Positions 54,101 through 63,917 of a stretch of DNA of 64,000 bases are shown here, one piece after another. How positions within the stretch are numbered: the first letter of the stretch is position 1; every line of letters starts with the position of its first letter. The DNA is taken from positions 185,783 through 249,782 of the forward strand of contig JAPDJH010000001.1 of the NCBI GenBank assembly GCA_029259175.1, written 5' to 3'. The DNA is from Hadesarchaea archaeon. GTDB lineage: Archaea; Hadarchaeota; Hadarchaeia; Hadarchaeales; Hadarchaeaceae. The notes beneath the pieces are model-generated. The model did not search any database, had not been told where the DNA came from, and saw only the letters and a list, made by a program, of their open reading frames with translations. Position numbers and translations under genes: made by a program.

Positions 54101-54476
54101 TCTGATGGTTGCCGGACCGTCCCCCTTCAGGTTAGAGAACGGTGGACTCGTGCTCGGCTTGCGGCCGATTTTGCCCGGGTGGATGTTCACCAAGAAGAGA
54201 GTGAAGCGAACGTACTATGAACCGGGGGGCAAACCAAAAACGGTAGAGATGCCAAAGAACTCTTTTGCTTTTAGATTTCTCGGTCGGTGTTTGGTCGTGT
54301 ACCACAACCCGAAGCGTCTGGACACTTTCCAAGAGGGGGTCCGGGTGGTCTCCTACAAGCTTCGGTATCGAGACGGCCGCGAAGTGGAGGTGAAAGGCGA
54401 GACGTTAGGCTCCAGGTTGGCGAGAGATATCAGAGAGGGCCGGGTGGAGCGAATCGACGCGCTCATCTCACGCTGA
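51183..54476 (+). CDS. Large GH94-like carbohydrate-active protein
   Basis: A 1097-residue soluble protein. The N-terminal 300 residues are beta-rich and carry the YNWATPFSNFFPGISGKWGIPMWIFY and VRDKDHSILEF regions typical of the super-sandwich domain of cellobiose-phosphorylase-type (GH94) proteins. An (alpha/alpha)6 barrel follows, with HEGFWVDHWTYNLDLIDAFL, MEADKPGWNDSANGLPGIFGSS and GRSILEGVSAIVSSA. The WNDSANGLPG block is the usual acid-base loop region. Substrate and phosphorolytic activity are unknown. Starts at GTG 51183; TATA-like GTTAAAAATC lies about 35 bp upstream. Confidence 0.75.
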   Translation: MTRRVCYWLDEQQRFVVENYNWATPFSNFFPGISGKWGIPMWIFYVSRGQAICSMGVRDKDHSILEFLSFNRALQLIYQQGFRTFIKAGGKTHEPFRKVQDPKIEQRMIIASEELELVEVNRKLGLEIRVLYYPVVNEPIAALVREVRIRNLKSKSVRLEVLDGLPRVIPYGTTQEHLKTIPRHIEGMMGVDDLDGIPIFRLKQTPADISKVGKIEGGNFYFTITEDRKILSRNVVVDPAVVFGEPETYFDPVGFERNSVRKLLACKQVRENRTPCAFTALEIAISPKQEFVFRTVIGSFPNERRMREFLRSVKRRGFFERKREENRRVIGEIKGYAFTVSSSPEFDAYCGQNFLDNVLRGGMPIVFGSGKNKRVFYVFSRMHGDLERDYHFFVLEPNYLSQGTGLYRDPLQNRRRDVWFFPEIEDFNLRLFMSLLQLDGYNPQIVSRLTYTVENTAAVERLLRRILPSKRVKELMKYLSCQFTPGELVMKLEEAGFRDKKLYEHILAEILAHSRLNDVGALHEGFWVDHWTYNLDLIDAFLEIYPERLEELLLTKEYFFYDNPDVVLPRRLKHVLVDGKVRQYCAVIRDQKKLELIRGRRELPTLVRTAYGRGRVYRTTLLVKLLSLLVNRMATLDPRGLGIEMEADKPGWNDSANGLPGIFGSSLCETLELIRLCRFLRNAIPQIKRYREIPIYEELVDFMRGLERAIQRRLKGGSPFRYWDESNGLKELYRERTKFGISGRELKVSLKRVQRFLDLCLKLLENVFAPENLKRIMNPRGIPYTYFINEVADYEVIWKDPKRKIPLCGPSGHPCVRVKRFKPRPVSLFLEGPVHMLRVEPQRAAAIYRAVRRSPLYDRKLRMFKVCESLEHEPFEIGRVKAYARGWLENESVYLHMEYKWLLELIRSGLHREFFEEIRHALVPFLDPQVYGRSILEGVSAIVSSAFPDERLHGRGVQPRLSGVTAEMIHMWTLMVAGPSPFRLENGGLVLGLRPILPGWMFTKKRVKRTYYEPGGKPKTVEMPKNSFAFRFLGRCLVVYHNPKRLDTFQEGVRVVSYKLRYRDGREVEVKGETLGSRLARDIREGRVERIDALISR

Positions 54477-55430
54477 ATAAAACAGGAGCATGACAGCCAG
54501 ATAGCCGAAATAGAGGAGCAGGAGCACCATTCCCTGCCAAGTCGTGAGCCGCTTTCTCCTAAACACAAAAGCCGTCAGGAGAGTCGCAGACAACAGCATC
54601 ACCGGATTGCTAACTTGGATTGCCTGCGAGTCCACCAGGAGGGCGCTTCCCTTTGCAGCGGTAGCCAAAGACGCGCTTCCCACGATGAGCCCGATGTTGA
54701 ACACATTAGAGCCTATGATCGTGCCGAGCGAGATGTCGTAGAACCTCTTCTTAGCTGAAATGAGGACGGTTGCGAGCTCCGGCAGAGACGTCCCGATGGC
54801 GATTATGGTGAAGCCGACTGCGGCCTCCGCCTCGAGTTTCGAAAAACCAGCAGAAATCAGGAGGCTTTCCGCTATCCCAGCTCCTCCGTAGATCAGAAGC
54901 CTCGCTCCGATGAAGAGACCCGCCGCCGAAAGACAGAAAATCCCAACGAGCTGTTTCAGATTTGCACGCCGTTTGGGCGCAGGGTTTCCTTCCTTTTTCC
55001 AAGCAATCCACACGAAGAGTGCGAAGAGAATCAAAAGCATGGTCCCCTCAGACCACGTGATGCTTTTATCGAGGGAGAGGAGCACCAGTACTGCACTGAT
55101 GATTAAAAGGAAGAGCGAGTCAATCAGATTTCCCCGCTCTATTCTAGCGACTCCAAAAAAAGCGGCTATGGCGAGCACCACTGCGATGTTGATGATGTTG
55201 GATCCGACCACATTCCCGTAGGATATTCCATAGTTTCCGAGTGCTGCTGCGATGAGAGAGGCGAAGAACTCTGGAGCCGAGGTGGCGAAGGCAATCAGAG
55301 TGAGCGCTATGAAGACTCGGGAAACCCCCAAAGCCTGCGCTATTCTGCGAGCGGATTCCACGAAAATATCGCCAGCCTTGCCGATGATGAGGACTCCCAA
55401 AACGAGGGCGCCGACGTACTGCAGCATCAA
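54468..55430 (-). CDS. Calcium/sodium antiporter (CaCA family)
   Basis: A 320-residue membrane protein with two inverted alpha repeats: ALTLIAFATSAPEFFASLIAAALGNYGISYGNVVGSNIINIAVV and VGFTIIAIGTSLPELATVLISAKKRFYDISLGTIIGSNVFNIGLI. These hold the conserved acidic and Asn ion-binding residues. It exchanges sodium or protons for calcium. Overlaps the GH94-like gene end by 9 bp. Confidence 0.88.
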   Translation of the reverse strand: MMLQYVGALVLGVLIIGKAGDIFVESARRIAQALGVSRVFIALTLIAFATSAPEFFASLIAAALGNYGISYGNVVGSNIINIAVVLAIAAFFGVARIERGNLIDSLFLLIISAVLVLLSLDKSITWSEGTMLLILFALFVWIAWKKEGNPAPKRRANLKQLVGIFCLSAAGLFIGARLLIYGGAGIAESLLISAGFSKLEAEAAVGFTIIAIGTSLPELATVLISAKKRFYDISLGTIIGSNVFNIGLIVGSASLATAAKGSALLVDSQAIQVSNPVMLLSATLLTAFVFRRKRLTTWQGMVLLLLYFGYLAVMLLFYSA

Positions 55431-55519
55431 GTCCCCCGGCTTATCTCACGCTCAGATGATAAAAGAATGCGTTCCCTTGCTCGTTTCGCGAGAATCACAC
55501 GTTTTCTCGTTTGCGGTCC

Positions 55520-56407
55520 TCAAACCCCTCGGACTTGGAGTTTCTCCTCTTCTCTGAGTGTTCGGATATCGATGCCCTTCATCGGCTGGGGGAGATTCAT
55601 GCAGGCTTCCAGCACTTTTTCTGGGTCGTCATAATGGCGGGTCGCTTCAACGATGGCGCGGGCCATGCGCGGCGGATCGCTGGACTTGAAGATCCCCGAG
55701 CCGACAAAGACACCGTCGACACCGAGCTGCATCACCATGGCGGCATCGGCTGGAGTCGCTATTCCTCCGGCGCAGAACCAGACCACGGGCAGTCGCTGGA
55801 GACGGGCGGTTTCCTTTACGAGCTCGACTGGAACCCGGTACTCGCGGGCTTTAGCTTCGAGCTCGTCATCGCTCATGTCGGCCAGCTCGGCGATCTGGCG
55901 CTTGGTCAGTCGGATGTGCCGAATGGCCTCCACGATGTTGCCTGTCCCGGCCTCCCCCTTGGTGCGGATCATTGCGGCCCCTTCGTTGATTCGCCGCAGC
56001 GATTCACCGAGGTCGCGCGCGCCGCACACAAAAGGAACCTTGAACTTGCGCTTATCGATGTGGAACTCCTCGTCTGCTGGGGTTAATACCTCTGACTCGT
56101 CGATCATGTCAACGCCCAACGCTTCCAGAACTTGGGCCTCGGCGAAGTGACCGATCCTGCACTTGGCCATCACAGGGATCGTGACGGCGTCCATGATTTC
56201 TTTGATAATGGCTGGGTCGGCCATTCGCGCCACCCCGCCGGCCTTCCGGATATCGGCTGGCACGGCTTGGAGGGCCATGACGGCGACGGCTCCGGCCTCC
56301 TCGGCAATAATCGCTTGTTCCGGAGTGGTAACGTCCATGATCACTCCGCCCTTCTGCATACGGGCAAAGCCGCGCTTGAGCCGATCCGATCCGAAAATGA
56401 TCTCCAT
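55520..56407 (-). CDS. pdxS: Pyridoxal 5'-phosphate synthase subunit PdxS
   Basis: A 295-residue Pdx[94 protein letters not shown], and [36 protein letters not shown]. With PdxT it makes PLP from ribose phosphate, triose phosphate and glutamine. The start follows GGAGGATTGG. PdxT is not in the window. Confidence 0.93.
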   Translation of the reverse strand: MEIIFGSDRLKRGFARMQKGGVIMDVTTPEQAIIAEEAGAVAVMALQAVPADIRKAGGVARMADPAIIKEIMDAVTIPVMAKCRIGHFAEAQVLEALGVDMIDESEVLTPADEEFHIDKRKFKVPFVCGARDLGESLRRINEGAAMIRTKGEAGTGNIVEAIRHIRLTKRQIAELADMSDDELEAKAREYRVPVELVKETARLQRLPVVWFCAGGIATPADAAMVMQLGVDGVFVGSGIFKSSDPPRMARAIVEATRHYDDPEKVLEACMNLPQPMKGIDIRTLREEEKLQVRGV

Positions 56408-56456
56408 CTTTCCAATCCTCCTGTTCGCGATTTCTTATCCACTTTTGGTTTGGCGC

Positions 56457-57467
56457 CTATTTCAACCTTTCCCACGGAGCCGGGGAGAATACTCGCCAGA
56501 GGTGGTCCTGCTTTGGATAGCGGGTGCGCTTGCCGTCGAGCAGTCTGGTTTCTCGGCTGCGAACAATTCGGCCGATTTTACTTGCTTGGATGCCAGCGCG
56601 CCGCAAGCGTTTGACGATGATATCGGCTCGCGTTGGTTTGGCTGTTATCAGAAGCGCTCCAGAACTTATGAGCCGCAACGGGTCTATCCTGAAGTACTTG
56701 CATATTTTTGTGGTCTCTGGCTCGACAGGGATTTTGGAGCCTTCCACTTCGAAGCCGACACCAGAGGCCTCGGCCAGCTCGTGGAGCCCACCGAGGACAC
56801 CTCCTTCAGTGGGGTCGTGCATGGCGCTGGCACCCAGCTTGGCGGCGATGAGGGCTTCTCGTACGATGCTTATCCGGCGCAAAAAGTGCTGGGCCTTGAT
56901 GACCAGTTGACGCCCCATCGCCTTGGCAAGTTCATCCCCGCGGTCGCTGGCGAGGACGGCAGTACCCTCGATTCCGGCGGATTTGGTCAGAATGATAATG
57001 TCACCTGGTTTTGCACCAGCAGGGGTGACAAGCCGTTTTCTTGAAGTTTCGCCTATCATAGCTCCCGACACGATTGTCCGATCGATTCCAGGAGTCACCT
57101 CGGTGTGCCCACCCACGAGCGAGATTCCGAGTTCGTCACAGGCAGACTGAATTTCCTTCGCGAGCCTCATGAGCTGCTGACCCGTGGATCCTTCGGGAAG
57201 AAAAATTGAGGACAGAAACCAGCGCGGCGCAGCGCCCAAGACGGCGACATCGTTTGCGTTGATGTTGACAGCCAGCCAGCCGAGGTTTTCGAGCGCCCCC
57301 GTGATGGGATCGCTTGATAGCACCAGAATGCGGGATTTGAAACTGATGGCCGCCGCGTCCAGTCCGGGACCGGGACCGAGGATTACGCGCCTGTCGCGTA
57401 TCTGGACCAGCGGGAACAACCACTGCTTGAGTTCTGCCGGCCCAACCTTTCCAGAACGCAGTCTCAT
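56457..57467 (-). CDS. AIR synthase-related (ThiL/HypE-like) protein
   Basis: A 336-residue ATP-binding protein of the PurM/ThiL/HypE superfamily: SDPITGALENLGWLAVNINANDVAVLGAAPRWFLSSI, LVGGHTEVTPGIDRTIVSGAMIG, GDIIILTKSAGIEGTAVLA, MHDPTEGGVLGGLHELAEASGVGFEV, and PLRLISSGALLI. The family's exact reaction here is unclear; archaeal HypE-like and thiamine phosphate kinase-like members share this core. It lies just upstream of pdxS. Confidence 0.8.
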   Translation of the reverse strand: MRLRSGKVGPAELKQWLFPLVQIRDRRVILGPGPGLDAAAISFKSRILVLSSDPITGALENLGWLAVNINANDVAVLGAAPRWFLSSIFLPEGSTGQQLMRLAKEIQSACDELGISLVGGHTEVTPGIDRTIVSGAMIGETSRKRLVTPAGAKPGDIIILTKSAGIEGTAVLASDRGDELAKAMGRQLVIKAQHFLRRISIVREALIAAKLGASAMHDPTEGGVLGGLHELAEASGVGFEVEGSKIPVEPETTKICKYFRIDPLRLISSGALLITAKPTRADIIVKRLRRAGIQASKIGRIVRSRETRLLDGKRTRYPKQDHLWRVFSPAPWERLK

Positions 57468-57542
57468 CGGAAAAACTTGTGTTCACGCGTATAAGTCTGC
57501 TGAGCTTTGCTCGTGGCAATGAGGGTGAGCGAGCACGATTTT

Positions 57543-57599
57543 TCAAAGATTTTTCCTTCTCCGCAAAAAGTTACTTTGAGAAATGATTAAATACTTTGA
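57543..57599. promoter_or_regulatory. Half-site repeats upstream of VapB 1
   Basis: TACTTTGA occurs at 57572-57579 and 57592-57599, 20 bp apart (two helical turns), and the reverse half-site TCAAAG occurs at 57543-57548. A TATA-like element lies within this region before the start codon at 57629. Autoregulation by the VapBC complex would fit. Confidence 0.4.
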
Positions 57600-57628
57600 A
57601 AAAATATATTTTATTTTGAGGAGAAAAA

Positions 57629-57871
57629 ATGGCAGTGAAGATCAAAACAAAAGTCTCGAGCGGATTCCAGACGGTCCTACCTGCCGAGATAAGGGAAAGA
57701 TTTGACGTGGGTCCGGGCGATGAGGTGGTGTGGACAGTAATCGGCGACGAGATACTCGTGAGGGTCAGGAAAAAGAGCGGGAAAGACCCTCTTTCGAAAC
57801 TCATTGGCGCGTTTCCCACAAAGACCAAATCCGATGCGACGGCCGAAATAGACGCGGTGGTCTACGGGTAA
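57629..57871 (+). CDS. VapB-type AbrB antitoxin
   Basis: An 80-residue protein with an AbrB swapped-hairpin DNA-binding domain: VSSGFQTVLPAEIRERFDVGPGDEVVWTVIGDEILVRV. The C-terminal part is charged and should bind the toxin. GAGGAG precedes the start, and the VapC gene begins 4 bp after the stop. Confidence 0.82.
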   Translation: MAVKIKTKVSSGFQTVLPAEIRERFDVGPGDEVVWTVIGDEILVRVRKKSGKDPLSKLIGAFPTKTKSDATAEIDAVVYG

Positions 57872-57875
57872 GTCC

Positions 57876-58283
57876 ATGTACCTGATAGACTCAGGTGTTT
57901 GGATAGGGGCTGCCAATCCAAAGGACGCTCATCACAGGGAAGCCGCGGCGGTGCTGAAGACTATTCTGAAGGGAAGACTGGGGAAAGTTTACATCACGGA
58001 CTTCATCTTCAGCGAAGTGGTCACATACATTAGGCGAAAAATCGGGCAAAAGGAATCCATCGAAGTTGCAAAAATGCTACTTGATTCAAGACATGTCGAA
58101 ATCTTGCACACCGATGAAAACATCTTCAATGCTGCGTACCACCTGTTTGAGAGATACGCGAGGCTCAGCTTTGCGGACGCCGTGAGCGTTACTGTGATGA
58201 GAGATCGGGGCATCCGTCATATAGTGTCGTTTGATCGAGGCTTTGACGGCGTTCAGGGAATCGTCAGGCTCGAAGCGGTTTAG
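57876..58283 (+). CDS. VapC-type PIN toxin
   Basis: A 135-residue PIN ribonuclease: MYLIDSGVWIGAANPKD (first Asp), FIFSEVVTYIRR (Glu), LSFADAVSVTVMRDRGIRHIVSFDRGFD (third and fourth Asp). The toxin of a type II pair with the VapB gene upstream. Confidence 0.85.
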   Translation: MYLIDSGVWIGAANPKDAHHREAAAVLKTILKGRLGKVYITDFIFSEVVTYIRRKIGQKESIEVAKMLLDSRHVEILHTDENIFNAAYHLFERYARLSFADAVSVTVMRDRGIRHIVSFDRGFDGVQGIVRLEAV

Positions 58284-58470
58284 TGGTGGCGCACGGCGAT
58301 AACCAATCGAGATCTGGCAATTTACGCTGGAGTTTGGACCAAACACCGGCGTCCCAGCAGCTTCATCGGTAGCGAATTCCTGTGGGTTGTCGGGATCTGT
58401 TTTTCCGAGTTTGCAACAGAGCTGAAATTCGTAATGCATTTAAACCCCCCCGGAGTTTTCTTGGACATCC

Positions 58471-59481
58471 ATGAGAAAACGGACTGGTGTTCTCTGCTGC
58501 TCGCTCGCGATCGCGATACTTTTGATTGCAGGGGCTGGCTTAGCACAAGCGGAGACCCAAGAGAAAAAAATCACGTTTTCAGAGACTTTCGATACCGCAA
58601 TAGGATCAGTGAACTTCTCGTGTAGCGTGTACGCCGAACTTCAAGTTCCGAGCGAGGTGGAAGCTGGGAGTTCTGCGACAGGCACCTTGAGCATAACACC
58701 TGGCCCGGCTTCCATTTCCTTCACGTTTTCTTACGGCGGGATCGAGTACCCAGTTTCATTACCTTATTTCGAGACACCGCTCGGCGACATGGATGTTAAG
58801 GTGGCGAGTTTGGGAATAGGAGATGTGGTTGTGCGCTTCTCAACGGACGTGGGGGCCTCCCTCGGGGGGAGTGTCCCAATAGCCGGAAGTAACATGCTTA
58901 TGTTTTCTGGTTCTTCGTCTAAAACCTTCGAGTTTACAGCGCCTGATCGCCCCGGCGAATTCGAAATTTCGACTTCATATCAATACGAGGGCTCCTTCTC
59001 GATAGTGCTGAGCACGTTCCTCGGCGAGTACGAGATACTGCCGAGCTACACTATCGGCTACATGAAGAGCCCCGATACGCTCGTGGTTCCAGTTAAAGTT
59101 TCCCCATCCAAGAGTTTGCTGGTTGGGACGGGAATCGCCGTCCTCATCCCTTCGCTCGCGGCATATGCCGTTCTGCCAGTTCACCGAGTTTGTCGAGCAG
59201 CCGGCGCGATCCTGACAGCAATAGTACTTGGCTTCCTTATTTACTCAGAGCCGCTTCGTTCACCCGGAGATGTGGTGTCCGCGACTTTTATTCTCCTATT
59301 GTTTGTCGGCATCGTTTTCCTCCCCATCAGAATAGCAATCCTGCGGAGGCGGAGAAAGGCGCTCGAAAAACTGGCCCCAAAGGTCATCGAAAAAGTGCTG
59401 GTCGTGTGCCCGAAGTGCGGCAAGCGGGTTTCAGCCGAGTCGAAGTTCTGCCCCGAATGCGGAGCAAAGCTTGGCTCTTGA
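58471..59481 (+). CDS. Secreted/membrane protein with C-terminal zinc ribbon
   Basis: A 336-residue protein with a signal peptide (MRKRTGVLCCSLAIAILLIAGAGLAQA), a beta-sandwich exterior (residues 30-205), two or three membrane helices (residues 210-285), and a cytoplasmic basic helix ending in the zinc ribbon VCPKCGKRVSAESKFCPECGAKL. Function unknown. Confidence 0.7.
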   Translation: MRKRTGVLCCSLAIAILLIAGAGLAQAETQEKKITFSETFDTAIGSVNFSCSVYAELQVPSEVEAGSSATGTLSITPGPASISFTFSYGGIEYPVSLPYFETPLGDMDVKVASLGIGDVVVRFSTDVGASLGGSVPIAGSNMLMFSGSSSKTFEFTAPDRPGEFEISTSYQYEGSFSIVLSTFLGEYEILPSYTIGYMKSPDTLVVPVKVSPSKSLLVGTGIAVLIPSLAAYAVLPVHRVCRAAGAILTAIVLGFLIYSEPLRSPGDVVSATFILLLFVGIVFLPIRIAILRRRRKALEKLAPKVIEKVLVVCPKCGKRVSAESKFCPECGAKLGS

Positions 59482-59495
59482 GAGCCCGGCTGGCT

Positions 59496-59924
59496 TCACG
59501 TTTTTATTCTGGAAACTGCGGTCTTGAAATCGAGCCGCGTGAGCTCTTCAACCACATCGAAATCTGCATCATCAGACACGATGGTGAAAATACTGTGGTT
59601 CAGGCAACAGGCGGCGTGGATGGCGTCCCGGGGTCTGAGACCGTATCGCTGTACAAGATCTATTGCCTTTCTCATGTCAAAAGCAGTTGTGTCAACGATT
59701 TTGAGATTTGGGAACTCTAATACTCGTTTGGCCCACTCGATTGCTGCCGCCTTGCCAGCATTCTTCCACACAACCCAGAGAACTTCATCGACTGTTAGGG
59801 AACACGTCAAACCTTTTAGCTTACCCCTCGCCAGTGCTTCAAGGATTTTTCTTGCCATTGTTGTCTTTCTATCCGCCGTGTAGATCGCTGGGTAAATGAA
59901 AAGATTAGAGTCGCAGTATATCAT
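59496..59924 (-). CDS. VapC-type PIN toxin, second pair
   Basis: A 142-residue PIN protein: MIYCDSNLFIYPAIY, LTVDEVLWVVWKNAG, YGLRPRDAIHAACCLNHSIFTIVSDDADFDVV. Active-site acidic residues are in place. It overlaps the AbrB-type antitoxin by 4 bp. Confidence 0.85.
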   Translation of the reverse strand: MIYCDSNLFIYPAIYTADRKTTMARKILEALARGKLKGLTCSLTVDEVLWVVWKNAGKAAAIEWAKRVLEFPNLKIVDTTAFDMRKAIDLVQRYGLRPRDAIHAACCLNHSIFTIVSDDADFDVVEELTRLDFKTAVSRIKT

Positions 59925-60172
59925 GGGTGTTCCTCAAATTGAGAGTAGTAGAGCTCGTCCCAATCTATCTTTGCCGGTGCCTTTTTCTTATGCTTAACAA
60001 TGCTCAGCAGTTCGTCAACGAATTTTTTCGGGTCGACTCGTGGGTAGATCAGAATAGCATTTTCCTTCGCGTCGAACATCACCTCGTCGCCCGGAGCGAT
60101 CTTGAACTCTTCTCGCAGCTCTTTGGGAATTACCACCTGTCCTTTGGGTCCAACCTTCGCTTTGACCTTCAT
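59921..60172 (-). CDS. VapB-type AbrB antitoxin, second pair
   Basis: An 83-residue AbrB protein: VKAKVGPKGQVVIPKELREEFKIAPGDEVMFDAKENAILIYP. An upstream TATA-like AGTATAAATG (on the minus strand, about 60211-60220) lies about 40 bp before the start. Confidence 0.85.
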   Translation of the reverse strand: MKVKAKVGPKGQVVIPKELREEFKIAPGDEVMFDAKENAILIYPRVDPKKFVDELLSIVKHKKKAPAKIDWDELYYSQFEEHP

Positions 60173-60273
60173 TTTCCTACCTCTATGTATAACTAAGTAA
60201 TACTACTCATTTATACTTAACTGAAAAGAAGCTTCATTCGCTCCGGGTGCTGAGCCCTTCAGATGGTGGCAAT

Positions 60274-61383
<1,110 letters not shown>

Positions 61384-61455
61384 TTAAAAAATCGGGATGG
61401 TCTCAAATACGGAAGTGCTTTCAGCAGACCATCGGCCATCAGTTTTTGTCGGCGA

Positions 61456-61899
61456 TCACCGTTTACTTTTCCTCCCAAACCACCATTTTACAAACCTCTC
61501 GGAGAGCCGGCGGATCTCTTCGGCGTCGGCGATGGCCTTCTCTGCATCGCGCTTATCGAAGAGTTTGGATGGGGGAATTTTCCTGATTTGGTCACCGTAC
61601 CTTGCGATTATCCGCTTGCCAGCCAACCCAGAGACTACCTCCGCCACGTGCCTGGCCCGCTTCCTGAACCATTCGGGCAGCCGCGGATCCTTTTCCAACT
61701 TGAGCACTAGGGCGCTCACATCGTGAATGGGCGGGTATTTGATCGAGAGAGTTTCCATCACCGCCTTCACCGCGAATTCGACGCATTCTTGCGAGTAAAA
61801 GATCGAAGTGCTGTATCTCCCCTGTCCGAGAGCGCGCCGTCCGGAACTTAAGCGATCCTCCGCTTCTTCGAGATAGTATTTCACGAATTCCTCGCTCAA
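61456..61899 (-). CDS. HEPN-domain protein (MNT partner)
   Basis: A 147-residue HEPN protein: KYYLEEAEDRLSSGRRALGQGRYSTSIFYSQECVEFAVKAVMETL, and DAEKAIADAEEIRRLSERFVKWWFG. The usual RxxxxH motif is not clear, so ribonuclease activity is uncertain. Starts with TTG at 61899, overlapping the nucleotidyltransferase stop (4 bp) with GGAGGTG upstream. Confidence 0.75.
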   Translation of the reverse strand: MSEEFVKYYLEEAEDRLSSGRRALGQGRYSTSIFYSQECVEFAVKAVMETLSIKYPPIHDVSALVLKLEKDPRLPEWFRKRARHVAEVVSGLAGKRIIARYGDQIRKIPPSKLFDKRDAEKAIADAEEIRRLSERFVKWWFGRKSKR

Positions 61900-62630
61900 A
61901 GAGCTGCCACCTCCCCTCTCTCCAAGGCGGGAGCCAGCACCCAAACGGGCTTTCCATCGAGTTCTTCTCTCTTCGATTTCAGTCTCCGGAGATGAGTCGA
62001 AAGCTCGGCCAGCTTTTGAGTTAAGAGGTCGCCCCTGTCGAGGAGTACAACCACATGGCGTGTCATGTCGAGGTAGATGTCGTGGAAATCCCTTGCTTCC
62101 TCGGGGGTATACAGAATGGGTGAAACCGGAGCAGGTAGCAACCAATGTTCCGGCAACGCGTAGAACTGGAGTTTGAGTCTGGATATTTCATCTTGGCGCT
62201 CCCCGACTTTTTTCGGGAGACCCTCGATTACGAGCAACAGGTCGATGTCGCTAGAGGGGGTCGCGTTCCCCCGTGCAATTGAGCCAAACAGTGCAGCGGA
62301 CACCAAGCGCTCCCCGTAGTGTTTCACAACCAGCTCCATGAAGCACTTCAGCGGCCGGATGAACTCCCTCTGAGGGACTCTATCGAGATTTCTTTCAATT
62401 TCCCTTAGGATAGCAATCCGCTTGAAGACCATGGACGGCTCCACCACGCGATACTGGCCTCTTTTCAGCCGGTTTATCCAGCCCATCCGCACCAACCGGC
62501 TCAGAATAAGCGTGGCCTTGGTTTCCGTAACTCCTAAAACCTCTGCAGCATCCTTTGGGGTAAGAATCTTTTTCGATTCTGTGCACAACACACAATATGC
62601 TTCACCCAGCCAAGCCGGTGGCCATTTCAT
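61896..62630 (-). CDS. Nucleotidyltransferase with winged helix (MNT antitoxin-like)
   Basis: A 244-residue protein. The N-terminal winged helix (KILTPKDAAEVLGVTETKATLILSRLVRMGWINRLKRGQYRVVEP) is followed by a minimal nucleotidyltransferase with ALFGSIARGNATPSSDIDLLLVIEG (GSxARGx12DxD). In type VII pairs MNT modifies the HEPN toxin with AMP. It is followed by the HEPN gene with a 4-bp overlap. Confidence 0.82.
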   Translation of the reverse strand: MKWPPAWLGEAYCVLCTESKKILTPKDAAEVLGVTETKATLILSRLVRMGWINRLKRGQYRVVEPSMVFKRIAILREIERNLDRVPQREFIRPLKCFMELVVKHYGERLVSAALFGSIARGNATPSSDIDLLLVIEGLPKKVGERQDEISRLKLQFYALPEHWLLPAPVSPILYTPEEARDFHDIYLDMTRHVVVLLDRGDLLTQKLAELSTHLRRLKSKREELDGKPVWVLAPALERGEVAAL

Positions 62631-62637
62631 TGTATCA

Positions 62638-62652
62638 TGTACTATTGGTACA
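62638..62652. promoter_or_regulatory. Operator-like palindrome between divergent genes
   Basis: TGTACTATTGGTACA has perfect 5-bp arms around a 5-bp spacer. It lies 8 bp upstream of the MNT start codon and on the far side of a shared TATA region (CTATTTATACA, about 62658-62668). A winged-helix protein such as the adjacent MNT could bind it. Confidence 0.5.
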
Positions 62653-62693
62653 TATACTATTTATACATTTTGGAGGAAAGTGATGTAAACGCT

Positions 62694-63854
62694 GTGGCAG
62701 AAGTGGATTTGATGTTCTTGCCTGCACCCAAGCGCGGCTGGCGGGTTCGGTGCGAGCTTTGTGGACGCGAGGCAGAGGAAATCTCCAAGACGCTGCGTGT
62801 TTGTCCGACCTGTGTGCGCGAACGTTTCGATGACGCGAGGCCTTACATCGAGGAGGCTCACGCCAAGGTTAGACGGCGTTATGGTTTGCCAGAAAAACCA
62901 CCGCGGGCCGAGAACGGGCGGCGCTGCACCGGCTGCGGCAATGCCTGCGTTATCCCACCGGGCGGGATAGGATACTGCGGCGCGGTTGAGAACAAGGGCA
63001 ACAGATTGGTGCGCCGATTTGGAACCCCGGAGCGCGGTCTGCTCCAGTACTATTATGACCCGTTGCCCACCAACTGTGTTCCGGCTGACTTTTGTGCGGG
63101 GTCGAGCGGAGCCGGGTATCCCAAATGGTGCAGAACACCCCGGGGGGACATCGAGTGGGACAATCTGGCCGTCTTCCTCGGTAGCTGCACTTATTCGTGC
63201 CTGTTCTGTCAGAACTACAGCTTTCGGGAGCTCACGCGCGCAGGCAAACCGGTGATGAGTGCCGAGGACTTGGCGGCGAAGGCCACGGAGCGGGTCGGGT
63301 GTGTGTGCTATTTCGGGGGCGACCCCTCGAGTCAGATGCCCTTTGTGATTGCGTCGGCCGAACTGATCCGCGAACGGGCCGAGCGCGAGCACCGGATTCT
63401 CAGGGTTTGTTTGGAGACCAACCTCAGCATGAATCCAAGAGATCTGGATCGCTTCATCGAGCTTTCGCTGGAGAGTGGCGGAGGAATAAAAATGGATTTC
63501 AAGTGCTGGTCGAGCGAGATCCTCTACGCCCTTTCCGGCATCGAGCACCGGCTGGCCTACGAGAACTTTAGGCAATTGGCGAAACGGCACGGGGAGCGGC
63601 CCGAAGTCCCACTGGCGCGCGCAAGCACTTTGCTCGTTCCGGGGTATGTCGACGAGGAAGAAATCCGGGCGATTGCCTCGTTCATCGCGGACCTCGACCC
63701 CACGATCCCTTACTCGCTGTTAGCCTTCCACCCGCAGTACTTCATGGATGACATGCCGTACACGCGGCGCAAAGATGCCGAGCGGTTTCTCCAGATTTGT
63801 AAAGAGGAAGGGTTGCAAAAAGTTCGGCTAGGTAACCCTTGGCTTTTGGTATGA
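62694..63854 (+). CDS. PflA-like radical SAM protein
   Basis: A 386-residue radical SAM enzyme. It has an N-terminal CxxC zinc site (RCELCGREAEEI and RVCPTCVRERF), then CTGCGNACVIPPGGIGYCG, the cluster motif GSCTYSCLFCQNYSFRE (CxxxCxxC), YFGGDPSSQ, and ARASTLLVPGYVDEEEI. It is close to the PflX/AmmeMemo-type activating enzymes, and may activate a glycyl radical or modify a protein. GTG 62694 is a compromise; ATG 62712 is also possible. Confidence 0.8.
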   Translation: MAEVDLMFLPAPKRGWRVRCELCGREAEEISKTLRVCPTCVRERFDDARPYIEEAHAKVRRRYGLPEKPPRAENGRRCTGCGNACVIPPGGIGYCGAVENKGNRLVRRFGTPERGLLQYYYDPLPTNCVPADFCAGSSGAGYPKWCRTPRGDIEWDNLAVFLGSCTYSCLFCQNYSFRELTRAGKPVMSAEDLAAKATERVGCVCYFGGDPSSQMPFVIASAELIRERAEREHRILRVCLETNLSMNPRDLDRFIELSLESGGGIKMDFKCWSSEILYALSGIEHRLAYENFRQLAKRHGERPEVPLARASTLLVPGYVDEEEIRAIASFIADLDPTIPYSLLAFHPQYFMDDMPYTRRKDAERFLQICKEEGLQKVRLGNPWLLV

Positions 63855-63917
63855 AAAGTACGATTTTTACACGGGCTTGTAGAAAAATTTTTCCGTTCTT
63901 GAAATGAAACAATACTC

